Below are positions 6,357-11,794 of a stretch of 11,794 bases of DNA, piece after piece. How positions within the stretch are numbered: the stretch's first letter is position 1; every line of letters begins with the position of its first letter. Both the position numbers and the translations under genes were made by a program. The notes under the pieces were generated by a model. It was given only the letters and a program-made list of their open reading frames with translations. It searched no databases and was not told the origin of the DNA. This DNA comes from Bdellovibrionales bacterium (lineage in GTDB: Bacteria > Bdellovibrionota > UBA1018 > CAIMNF01), in assembly GCA_947457605.1 (NCBI GenBank), contig CANGWP010000064.1:1-11794 (forward strand). The letters run 5' to 3'.

Positions 6357-6377
6357 CATAAGAAACAAGGTCTTATG
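6357..6377. promoter_or_regulatory. 21-bp dyad in the divergent spacer, loop complementary to an upstream 8-mer
   Basis: CATAAGA-(aacaagg)-TCTTATG is a perfect 7-bp inverted repeat in the 246-bp spacer between the coiled-coil gene and suhB. The loop with one stem base (6363-6370, AAACAAGG) is exactly complementary to CCTTGTTT at 6316-6323. It may be a regulator-binding site upstream of the coiled-coil promoter or an RNA fold upstream of suhB. Apart from this and the two promoters I see no supported gene in 6231-6476. Confidence 0.35.
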
Positions 6378-6458
6378 ATTGCTTGCTTGGAGAGGCCGGT
6401 GATTTCGTTTTGGGACAGCTGATTGCTGAGAATCCCGTGGAGCAGTTCACTGCGCATC

Positions 6459-6467
6459 TGCTAGGGT
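6459..6467 (+). promoter_or_regulatory. Putative extended -10 promoter for suhB, near-leaderless
   Basis: TGC-TAGGGT (extended -10 form) ends 9 nt before the suhB ATG, predicting a leader of only a few nucleotides. There is no Shine-Dalgarno and no convincing -35. TAGGGT is a weaker match than the boxes of neighbouring genes. Confidence 0.35.
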
Positions 6468-6476
6468 CGAGTCATC

Positions 6477-7259
6477 ATGAAACATCCTGAGTTCTGGCTT
6501 GCGGGGGCGGTGGAGTCGGCGCTTCAAGCAGGAAAAGTCATTCGCAAACACTATTTGAAACCGCTGAGGGTCCGCGAGAAGGGACGCTTGGGGCTTGTGA
6601 CCAATGCTGACGTGGAAGCGGAGGAGCGCGCTCTTCGGGTCTTGAGGAAATGTGAGCCTGGATTTGCTTTTTTGTCGGAGGAAACTCACGCGCACGGAGA
6701 AAAAGGGGAAGGGCAAGAGGGTCTTTGGATTGTGGATCCGCTCGATGGGACCACCAATTTCGTGCACGGATTCCCGATGTTCTGCGTGAATATTGCGCTT
6801 CAGCTGGGCGAGCGAATCGAGGTGGCGGTGACCTATCATCCGATTCTGGATGAGCTTTATACCGCGATTCGCGGCAAAGGCTCGTATGTGAACGGAAAGC
6901 GGATGCTGGTTTCGAAAACCCGGAAAATGAAGGATGCGCTGTTGTCGACCGGGTTTGCCTATTCTGCAAGAGACACGCTTTCGACCGAAATGAGTTCTTT
7001 TGAACGGTTAAGCCGTGCATCGCGCGCGGTTCGAAGACCCGGGTCGGCAGCACTCGATCTGGCCTACACTGCGCGAGGAGTTTTTGATGGATTCTGGGAG
7101 CGAAATCTTGCCCCATGGGATGTGGCTGCTGGATCTTTGCTTGTGTCAGAAGCTGGCGGAAAAGTGACCAATTTTACCAACGGCAAGTTCGAAATCCGGG
7201 GCGCCGAAATTCTCGCCACCAACAAAATCCTTCATCCATCGATCTTGAAATCCATCTAG
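6477..7259 (+). CDS. suhB: Inositol-1-monophosphatase family protein (SuhB/IMPase)
   Basis: A Mg2+-dependent phosphatase of the IMPase fold acting on myo-inositol-1-phosphate or related sugar phosphates; in enterobacteria SuhB also joins the rRNA antitermination complex. At 260 aa it has normal length. Metal and catalytic motifs are intact: TNADVEAEE (42-50), SEET (67-70, Glu69), WIVDPLDGTTNFVHGFP (84-100, metal ligands Asp87 and Asp90), RRPGSAALDLAYTARG (186-201) and APWDVAAGSLLVSEAGG (212-228, Asp215). Substrate cannot be told from sequence; some family members act on histidinol-phosphate or PAP, but this one has the IMPase-type motif spacing. It is monocistronic, converging on the aminotransferase gene so that the two stop codons share a CTAG. 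Confidence 0.93.
   Translation: MKHPEFWLAGAVESALQAGKVIRKHYLKPLRVREKGRLGLVTNADVEAEERALRVLRKCEPGFAFLSEETHAHGEKGEGQEGLWIVDPLDGTTNFVHGFPMFCVNIALQLGERIEVAVTYHPILDELYTAIRGKGSYVNGKRMLVSKTRKMKDALLSTGFAYSARDTLSTEMSSFERLSRASRAVRRPGSAALDLAYTARGVFDGFWERNLAPWDVAAGSLLVSEAGGKVTNFTNGKFEIRGAEILATNKILHPSILKSI
7256..7259. other. Shared CTAG: convergent stop codons of suhB and the aminotransferase overlap
   Basis: TAG of suhB (7257-7259) and TAG of the aminotransferase (7258-7256, minus strand) use the same palindrome. The two genes therefore overlap by 4 bp and leave no room for a terminator between them. Confidence 0.9.
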
Positions 7260-8158
7260 CCTAGCTCAAGCTCTCGCTTCACGAGTTCGCGAAACGATTC
7301 CGCAAGGCGGGCCGCGATGGGCCCTGGTTTTCCTTTGTTGATTTTCTTTCCATCAATGTCGAGGACGGGGAGTACTTCCTTCAGTGAGCTTGTGACGAAA
7401 ACCTCATCCGCTTCATACAAATACTCTTTCGGAAAGCGGACTTCACGGACGGGGATTCCCTGTTCCACGCAAAGATCGATCACTGCGCGACGGGTGACGC
7501 CATCCAGGATTCCCACATCCAGCGGTGCGGTCGCCACAATTCCCCGATTTGCATAGAAGAGGTTGTAGGTGGTTCCTTCAGTGAGAAAGCCTTGATGATC
7601 CACCATGAGCGCGTCATCGAAGCCGGCATCGGACGCGCCGAGATAGGCAAGAAGGCTGTTCAAGTAGTTTCCGGATTTCATCGCGGGATCCAGTGCTTTT
7701 GGAGAGTTCCGAATCCGGCTTGAAATCTGAAGTTTTGTGCCTTGGGAAAATGGCTTATTTGGAAACATGGAAATGGGCTCCACGATAATCACGTAGAGGG
7801 TGGGGGTCTCAAGGTTTCCCAGACCAAATCCGATCTTTCCGCTCCCTCTTGAGACCACAATCCGGACGTAGACGTCTTCGGATGCGCGCCCGGGCTGGGT
7901 CCGATAGGCATCGATACTCCTAAGGATTTCGCGGTGATACTCGTCAGTGCTTTGGGAGAACTTCATGGCGCAGAGAATCGCGGATTTCTCCATTCGCTCG
8001 AGGTGTTCCTTTAAGCGAAAGGGCTTTCCATCATAGGTCCGGACGACCTCGTAGAGGCTGTCTCCATACAGAAAACTTCGATCAAAAACCGAGACATTTG
8101 CCTGCGCGAGGGGTATGATCCGACCATTCAAATTGATGAGGGTTCCACGTGAATTCAT
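7256..8158 (-). CDS. PLP-dependent class IV aminotransferase (branched-chain / D-amino-acid type)
   Basis: 300 aa, typical length for fold-type IV PLP enzymes. Motifs in order: NVSVFDRSFLYGDSLYEVVR (21-40), RLKEHLERM (48-56), YVRIVVSRGSG (97-107), MKSGNYLNSLLA (160-171) with the Schiff-base Lys161, FLTEGTTYNLF (191-201) with Glu194 at the pyridine nitrogen, GILDGVTR (216-223) for phosphate binding, and VFVTSSLKEVLPV (253-265). This family contains branched-chain aminotransferase, D-alanine aminotransferase and aminodeoxychorismate lyase; I cannot separate them firmly, although YxR near residue 97 leans towards the branched-chain group. GDSLYE replaces the common GDGxFE. A TAGGAT box 6 nt before the ATG and no Shine-Dalgarno suggest a leaderless transcript. 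Divergent from hflX by 42 bp. Confidence 0.9.
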   Translation of the reverse strand: MNSRGTLINLNGRIIPLAQANVSVFDRSFLYGDSLYEVVRTYDGKPFRLKEHLERMEKSAILCAMKFSQSTDEYHREILRSIDAYRTQPGRASEDVYVRIVVSRGSGKIGFGLGNLETPTLYVIIVEPISMFPNKPFSQGTKLQISSRIRNSPKALDPAMKSGNYLNSLLAYLGASDAGFDDALMVDHQGFLTEGTTYNLFYANRGIVATAPLDVGILDGVTRRAVIDLCVEQGIPVREVRFPKEYLYEADEVFVTSSLKEVLPVLDIDGKKINKGKPGPIAARLAESFRELVKRELELG

Positions 8159-8164
8159 GGCCCC

Positions 8165-8170
8165 ATCCTA
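8165..8170 (-). promoter_or_regulatory. Putative leaderless -10 box for the aminotransferase gene
   Basis: TAGGAT ends exactly 6 nt before the ATG at 8158. No Shine-Dalgarno and no good -35 are present. It repeats the arrangement seen before murF and kdsD. A comparably placed box before hflX, on the other side of this 42-bp gap, could not be found. Confidence 0.45.
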
Positions 8171-8200
8171 ACAGGTCCGGACGAGGTTTTTGAATAGATT

Positions 8201-9478
8201 ATGATCGAAAATTCGGAGTCACTTCTGCCCAAGGGCAATCTCGTCGCCCTCACCCTCGGGGTGGAGGAGGAATCCCTTTCAGAGCTCGATCGTCTCCTGG
8301 ATACGCTCGAAGTAAAGACTGGAATCCGGGTGAATGCGCCCGTGCGAAGAGTGGTGGCAGGGACCTATTTTGGAACTGGCAAGCTCGATGAAGTGAAGCT
8401 CATGGCCGAGGCCCACGCTGACCCCATCGACCTGTTTGTACTGGATGTGGATCTGACTCCGCGGCAATTGCAAAACATTGAAAAAATTCTGGGTAAGCCC
8501 GTGCTCGATCGGACCGGGATCATCCTTGAGATTTTTTCCCGCCATGCCAGAACCCGGGAATCCAAGACCCAGGTCGAGCTAGCGAAACTTCAATACGTGC
8601 TCCCAAGGCTTGCGCACCTTTGGAACCACTTTGAGCGTCAACGAGGCGGAGGAGTGGGAAACAAGGGGATGGGGGAAAAGCAAATCGAGGTCGATCGCCG
8701 ATTGGTGAAGCGAAGGATTCAGATCCTTCGCGGGAGACTCGAGGAAATTGAAAAAGAGCGGGTCGTGCAGCGGACTTCGCGCGAGAATCTTTTGAAGGTG
8801 GCACTGGTCGGATACACAAACGCGGGCAAATCAACACTCTTGAATGCGCTCACGGAGAGCTCGGTGCTTGCAGAAGACAAGCTTTTTGCCACACTCGATG
8901 CCACGGTTCGAGCCTTGAATCCCGACAGTCACCCTCCGATCGTTGCGATCGACACGGTGGGGTTCATCAGCCGGATTCCAACCAACCTCATCGCATCCTT
9001 TCGTTCGACTCTCGAAGAAATCCAGGAAGCCGACCTCATTGTTCATGTGGTTGATGCTTCCTCCACCCAGGCACGCGAGCAGTACGAGACGACATGCTCG
9101 GTGCTCAAGGACCTTGGATGCGAGGAAAAAGAAAAGATCGTTGTCCTGAACAAGATTGATCTGATCGACGGTGCAGCGCGATTGAATCAGGCGAAGATCG
9201 CCGTTCCGGGTGCGACACGGATTTCATCGCTCGATCCGGAAGCCGTGAAAAAATTCCGCGAAAAAATCCTCGATCATTTCAAGGGCAAAATGGAAACCTG
9301 GGATTTGCTCATTCCGTATCATGAGGGGAAGCTTCAGGCGAAGGTGCAGGAGTATGGGGCCATCAAGCAGACTCGCTATCTTGAAAAAGGTGTGTTTCTG
9401 CAGGTGATGCTGGATTCCACGATCGCGCGCAAGCTTGATGTCAAACGATATACCACCGCCAAACGGGAGGAAAAATGA
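8201..9478 (+). CDS. hflX: Ribosome-associated GTPase HflX
   Basis: A TRAFAC-class GTPase that binds the 50S subunit and splits stalled ribosomes, especially under heat or antibiotic stress. 425 aa. The N-terminal HflX domain (13-112) includes GTGKLDEV (58-65) and DLTPRQLQNIE (84-94). A helical linker with a glycine-rich segment follows, GGGVGNKGMGEKQIEVDRR (149-167). The G domain has G1 GYTNAGKS (204-211), switch I TLDATVR (231-237), G3 DTVG (251-254), G4 NKID (317-320) and G5 ISS (341-343). In the glycine-rich loop Lys155 stands where Arg is usual (RGPGE), a mild change. ATG 8201 is the first possible start, since an in-frame TAG sits just upstream. Its stop overlaps the next start in ATGA; no hfq is nearby. 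Confidence 0.97.
   Translation: MIENSESLLPKGNLVALTLGVEEESLSELDRLLDTLEVKTGIRVNAPVRRVVAGTYFGTGKLDEVKLMAEAHADPIDLFVLDVDLTPRQLQNIEKILGKPVLDRTGIILEIFSRHARTRESKTQVELAKLQYVLPRLAHLWNHFERQRGGGVGNKGMGEKQIEVDRRLVKRRIQILRGRLEEIEKERVVQRTSRENLLKVALVGYTNAGKSTLLNALTESSVLAEDKLFATLDATVRALNPDSHPPIVAIDTVGFISRIPTNLIASFRSTLEEIQEADLIVHVVDASSTQAREQYETTCSVLKDLGCEEKEKIVVLNKIDLIDGAARLNQAKIAVPGATRISSLDPEAVKKFREKILDHFKGKMETWDLLIPYHEGKLQAKVQEYGAIKQTRYLEKGVFLQVMLDSTIARKLDVKRYTTAKREEK
9465..9470 (+). promoter_or_regulatory. Shine-Dalgarno of the PDZ protein gene, inside hflX
   Basis: GGGAGG lies 4 nt before the ATG at 9475, whose first bases overlap the hflX stop (ATGA). This indicates translational coupling of the two genes. 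Confidence 0.7.
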
Positions 9479-10449
9479 CATCTTTTTTTCAAAGGGTGCA
9501 AGGCGGGTTTCGGGCTGTTTTTATCGGTCTTTTTTTCGCCCTCTTCCTTTCTTTTGAGGCCTCGGCGGTGGAAAGCTTTCGAACGCCCGCCAAGCGTTAT
9601 GGTTCAGCCTACAGCATCAAGGTTTCACTCTATCGGAACGGGGTTGAGTTTGTGGCTCCCATGTGGGTAAAGCCCGATCAAAAGGAAAGCTCCATCGACC
9701 CCCGCCAAATGGTCTTCATGGGGTGGAACTACAAGGACCCCTTTGCCGAGGATGTCGTGATTTCGGGCCAGCATTTCGGCAAAAAACAATTCAAGTCTGC
9801 ACGCTCGGATTGGGCGGTGAAGCCCGAGTATCCAAAGAATTGCTGCATGGGAGTCATCGGGCAGGACATTTTGAAAAAGTATCGCCTTCGATTTGACCCG
9901 TCGATTCCCGTCCACATCGAGTGGACGGATGGGGTTGTTTCGGCTGCAGATGATTCCAAGGCGGAGCGGGAGTTTGACTCGAACCTTCACCCGCTTTTCT
10001 CAGTCCGATCCGAGGTGATCAAGGTCGGGTCCAAGCAGTATGATCTTGGTTCTACGCCCTTTGTTCTTGATTTCCGATTGCGTACCCTGTCCTTTGAAAA
10101 GGGACCGATGGCACTCAGGTCCGGGCGTGCACAGCCGCTTTTTCGGTTTGATATGTCAGGAAGGGAGCGGGATCTCAGTGTGATCGAAGTGCGCTCCCAT
10201 GATTTGAAGATTGCACAAGAACTCGGGTTGACAGAAGGCGCGAGGATCACGGATTTGAATGGCGTGCCCGTATCGGCAATGAGTTATTATGAAATCGAAT
10301 CCCTACTCAAGGGCAGAAAAGGAAAGGCGCTTGAGATTGGGTTTCTGAAGGATTCGAAAAAAACGGAGAAAGCGAAGATCATCTTCGACTTTGAGAAAAA
10401 TGAGTTCACTGAGCCTAGGCCGATTCAAAGTCCTGCTCGTCGGAACTAA
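9475..10449 (+). CDS. Secreted PDZ-domain protein with a degenerate aspartyl-protease-like N-terminal half
   Basis: 324 aa. A Sec signal peptide (1-31) has a long hydrophobic core (15-27) and probable cleavage after ASA at 31. The middle (about 45-215) resembles retropepsin-like proteins: GVIGQDILKKYRLRFDP (126-142) has the shape of the family's G-x-x-G-x-D-x-L...D element, and VLDFRLRTLSF (197-207) repeats the idea. No D-[ST]-G catalytic triad is visible, so it is probably not an active protease. Residues about 235-305 form a PDZ domain with LGLTEGARITDLNGVPVSAM (250-269). Cys123-Cys124 are adjacent. It is probably a periplasmic or surface protein that binds exposed C-termini. It is coupled to hflX by an ATGA overlap, and trmJ starts inside its end. 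Function unknown. Confidence 0.78.
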   Translation: MTSFFQRVQGGFRAVFIGLFFALFLSFEASAVESFRTPAKRYGSAYSIKVSLYRNGVEFVAPMWVKPDQKESSIDPRQMVFMGWNYKDPFAEDVVISGQHFGKKQFKSARSDWAVKPEYPKNCCMGVIGQDILKKYRLRFDPSIPVHIEWTDGVVSAADDSKAEREFDSNLHPLFSVRSEVIKVGSKQYDLGSTPFVLDFRLRTLSFEKGPMALRSGRAQPLFRFDMSGRERDLSVIEVRSHDLKIAQELGLTEGARITDLNGVPVSAMSYYEIESLLKGRKGKALEIGFLKDSKKTEKAKIIFDFEKNEFTEPRPIQSPARRN

Positions 10450-11155
10450 GATTCCCGAGAACATAGGCGCCACCGCCCGACTGCTCGAAAATTATGCGGT
10501 CGGAGAGGCCGGTCTTGTAGATCCGCAGTGCGAGTGGAAATCCGGTGTCGCCCAGTGGATGGCAACAGGGCCATCCCGCGAGAGGCTGAATTCGATTCCC
10601 GTTTATTCCTCACTCAAGGACGCGGTTTCGGATTGCAATGCTGTGGTGGGGTTCACGGCGCGTGCCGGAAAGACCCGTAAATTGAGTTTGAAGCTCGAGT
10701 CCCTGTCTGCCTCGCTTCCGGGCAAGGTGGCTCTTGTGTTCGGTCGTGAGGACTTCTGTCTTCTGAAAGAGGAGATCGAGATCTGCACTCATCTTTGCGC
10801 ACTGGATACGGGGCCGATTTTCCCGGCGCTGAATTTGAGCCATTCGGTCGCAGTCGTCCTTTCGAGGATTTTCAACGAGGAGAACTCCTCGAGGCGCGGG
10901 CATCATGAAATTGCAACGAGTGCGGATCTTGAACCCCTATTCGATCACCTGGGCGAGAGTCTTCGGGCGCTCGGATTCTTGGGAGAGGGCAACCCCGAGC
11001 GAGTCCTTCTGAAATTGAAAAAGATCTATCAGCGAGCCGGCCTGAGTCGTTCGGAAATCGATCTGCTTCGGGGAATTTGTACCAGGATCATTTCACAACA
11101 GAGTCGCAACTCAAGGGTTGCTCCTGACTCAGATCCATCTCAGGAATACGGCTGA
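10400..11155 (+). CDS. trmJ: tRNA/rRNA 2'-O-methyltransferase of the SpoU (TrmH) family, TrmJ-like
   Basis: A SPOUT-class, S-adenosylmethionine-dependent ribose methyltransferase; TrmJ methylates Cm/Um32 in tRNA. 251 aa from ATG 10400. Motif 1: PENIGATARLLENY (19-32) with Asn21 and Arg27. VVGFTARAG (82-90) matches the family's conserved Arg-containing loop. Motif 2: ALVFGREDF (111-119). Motif 3: FPALNLSHSVAVVL (141-154). The C-terminal helix SEIDLLRGI (218-226) is typical of the TrmJ subgroup, followed by about 25 tail residues, the last 23 codons of which overlap the opposite gene. FC replaces the usual xG before LL in motif 2. An in-frame TTG at 10391 is an alternative start. It overlaps the PDZ gene by 50 nt, so it is probably the third gene of the hflX operon. 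Confidence 0.88.
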   Translation: MSSLSLGRFKVLLVGTKIPENIGATARLLENYAVGEAGLVDPQCEWKSGVAQWMATGPSRERLNSIPVYSSLKDAVSDCNAVVGFTARAGKTRKLSLKLESLSASLPGKVALVFGREDFCLLKEEIEICTHLCALDTGPIFPALNLSHSVAVVLSRIFNEENSSRRGHHEIATSADLEPLFDHLGESLRALGFLGEGNPERVLLKLKKIYQRAGLSRSEIDLLRGICTRIISQQSRNSRVAPDSDPSQEYG

Positions 11156-11483
11156 GGAGTGAGGCTGGAAGTTTATTTCCGGTTTGGAAGAGAAGTGCGG
11201 TCTCGATTTTGAATGTCATCTGTACCGCAGCATTTTGAATCTCAAAAGCGGCTGTTCCCGGTTCCGGGTCCTGAGTCCGTTTCAACTTCAGAGCCTCGGT
11301 TGAGCCGGTTCCTGCAGGGTCGGCAGTTTCATAAAGAAAACTTCCATTTTGGGAATCCAGAAGCGTTACCCGAATCCTGTCCGCGGAAAGCCCGTCCGGA
11401 AACCTGCAACTCAGAATTTGAGAGGCATGGGCGAAAAAAGGAAATAGTAAAGTAAGCGAGGAGAGAAGGTTCGTGCGAATCAT
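11088..11483 (-). CDS. Small secreted protein, unknown function
   Basis: 131 aa that I do not recognise. A clear Sec signal peptide (1-20, hydrophobic core LLSSLTLLFPFF) ends with AHA before Ser21. The mature part is about 111 residues, predicted mostly beta from alternating patterns (IRVTLLD 37-43, AAFEIQNAAVQMTFKIETALLF 78-99). It has only two cysteines, Cys26 and Cys126, near its ends, which would suit one disulfide closing the domain. The last 68 bp overlap the end of trmJ on the other strand. It begins 9 nt after recX and has no Shine-Dalgarno. It is either re-initiated from recX or transcribed from its own TTGAAC-17-TAGCAT promoter. The signal peptide argues that the frame is real. Confidence 0.66.
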   Translation of the reverse strand: MIRTNLLSSLTLLFPFFAHASQILSCRFPDGLSADRIRVTLLDSQNGSFLYETADPAGTGSTEALKLKRTQDPEPGTAAFEIQNAAVQMTFKIETALLFQTGNKLPASLLSRIPEMDLSQEQPLSCDSVVK

Positions 11484-11489
11484 GGGACT

Positions 11490-11518
11490 ATGCTATTTGG
11501 AGCGGAGCGCAAGTTCAA
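11490..11518 (-). promoter_or_regulatory. Putative leaderless promoter for the small secreted protein
   Basis: TTGAAC (-35, 11518-11513), a 17-nt spacer and TAGCAT (-10, 11495-11490) end 6 nt before the ATG. The first three bases of the -10 are also the recX stop codon, so part of the match is forced by coding. The -35 lies within recX codons. Confidence 0.45.
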
Positions 11519-11794
11519 CCGCCTTTTTTGCAAGGTCAAACTCAAATCCGCTGGAGACCAGTTTTTGAAGAACCTTGGTTCGGATCTGATAGGGATCCGT
11601 GAGCTTTTTGATCGAAGAACGGGTAAGGGTCTTTACGGCAAGAGCGTGGGCCCTGGCGAGCTCCTCTTCGGAATTGAATTCGATGCCCGAAATCTCCTCG
11701 CTCAGGCCCCGCTCCTTGAGCTTTTGTTCGATGTACCGTTTTCCTTTTCCCCGACGTTCGTAATCCCGATGAAGAATCCCCGCGAATCGTTCAT
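11493..11794 (-). CDS. recX: Regulatory protein RecX (N-terminus cut by window edge)
   Basis: Only the last 99 residues are visible; the gene enters from the right edge. RecX caps and inhibits RecA filaments in the cytoplasm. The visible part has the family's repeated three-helix pattern: RDYERRGKGKRYIEQKLKERGL, the equivalent of the family's RGxxxIxxELxxKG element, then NSEEELARAHALAVKTL, and finally YQIRTKVLQKLVSSGFEFDLAKKAVELAL, matching the terminal RRGFSxxxI...L repeat. It ends at TAG 11495-11493. recA is often upstream of recX, but that would be outside the window. The frame is open across the whole visible stretch. Identification rests on pattern and not on a unique catalytic motif. 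Confidence 0.84.
   Translation of the reverse strand, partial: ERFAGILHRDYERRGKGKRYIEQKLKERGLSEEISGIEFNSEEELARAHALAVKTLTRSSIKKLTDPYQIRTKVLQKLVSSGFEFDLAKKAVELALRSK

Noticed and set aside
6227..6457. A 76-codon minus-strand frame upstream of the coiled-coil gene, its stop overlapping that gene's ATG (ATGA).
   Set aside because: The best sigma70 promoter of the window and the AGGAGG site lie inside it, its second half uses codons rare in the neighbours (ATA, AGA, AGG, TTA), and no motif or Shine-Dalgarno supports it.
6383..6490. A 35-codon plus-strand frame with a TTG start running into suhB, with protein-like composition.
   Set aside because: No Shine-Dalgarno, a non-ATG start, very short, and it overlaps the suhB start and its putative -10 box. 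Both strands look equally protein-like here, which points to base composition and not coding.
10391..10399. TTG at 10391 as the trmJ start.
   Set aside because: It adds only three residues before an ATG and has no better ribosome site. It remains possible but is not preferred.
1..11794. A possible defence, toxin-antitoxin or mobile system.
   Set aside because: All genes are envelope, translation or metabolism functions. I saw no integrase, transposase, terminal repeats, CRISPR-like repeats or paired toxin-antitoxin frames.

Overview
This window comes from a Gram-negative chromosome with densely packed genes and a GC content that looks to be in the low-to-mid 50s percent (by eye, not computed). 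The Gram-negative call rests on an arabinose-5-phosphate isomerase (Kdo/LPS synthesis), a BamC-like lipoprotein, a DsbA-like lipoprotein and several Sec signal peptides. The mix of housekeeping genes with a SurA-N/DsbA fusion lipoprotein and a PDZ protein behind hflX resembles Bdellovibrionota or another delta-proteobacterial-type lineage. That placement is an inference. I see no mobile element, CRISPR array, tRNA or rRNA, and no recognisable defence system.

Layout. Minus strand, 1-4572: kdsD, then a SurA-N/DsbA lipoprotein ending in a strong intrinsic terminator, then murF, overlapped by a tsaC2/Sua5 gene that runs off the left edge. A 23-bp divergent gap at 4573-4595 carries two overlapping -10 boxes and leads on the plus strand to a BamC-like lipoprotein. 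That gene converges, with 6 bp between, on a minus-strand membrane-anchored coiled-coil protein (5133-6230) that has the clearest sigma70-type promoter in the window. After a 246-bp divergent spacer comes suhB (plus), converging with a class IV aminotransferase (minus); their stop codons share one CTAG. A further 42-bp divergent gap leads to the plus-strand unit hflX, PDZ protein, trmJ, with ATGA and 50-nt overlaps. trmJ runs tail to tail into a small secreted protein, which lies just behind the end of recX at the right edge (both minus).

How they work together. The genes are mostly independent housekeeping functions: tRNA t6A synthesis (Sua5) and 2'-O-methylation (TrmJ), ribosome rescue (HflX), cell-wall and LPS precursors (MurF, KdsD), envelope protein folding (DsbA-like, BamC-like), amino-acid transamination, SuhB and RecX. 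The points most worth a second look are: (1) a recurrent TAnnnT box 6-7 nt before the ATG with no Shine-Dalgarno, suggesting many leaderless mRNAs; (2) a divergent MurF outside any dcw cluster, with Arg where the carbamylated Lys is expected; (3) a FliM-like DQxxIDALL motif in the tail of the membrane coiled-coil protein; and (4) very tight tail-to-tail gene packing.
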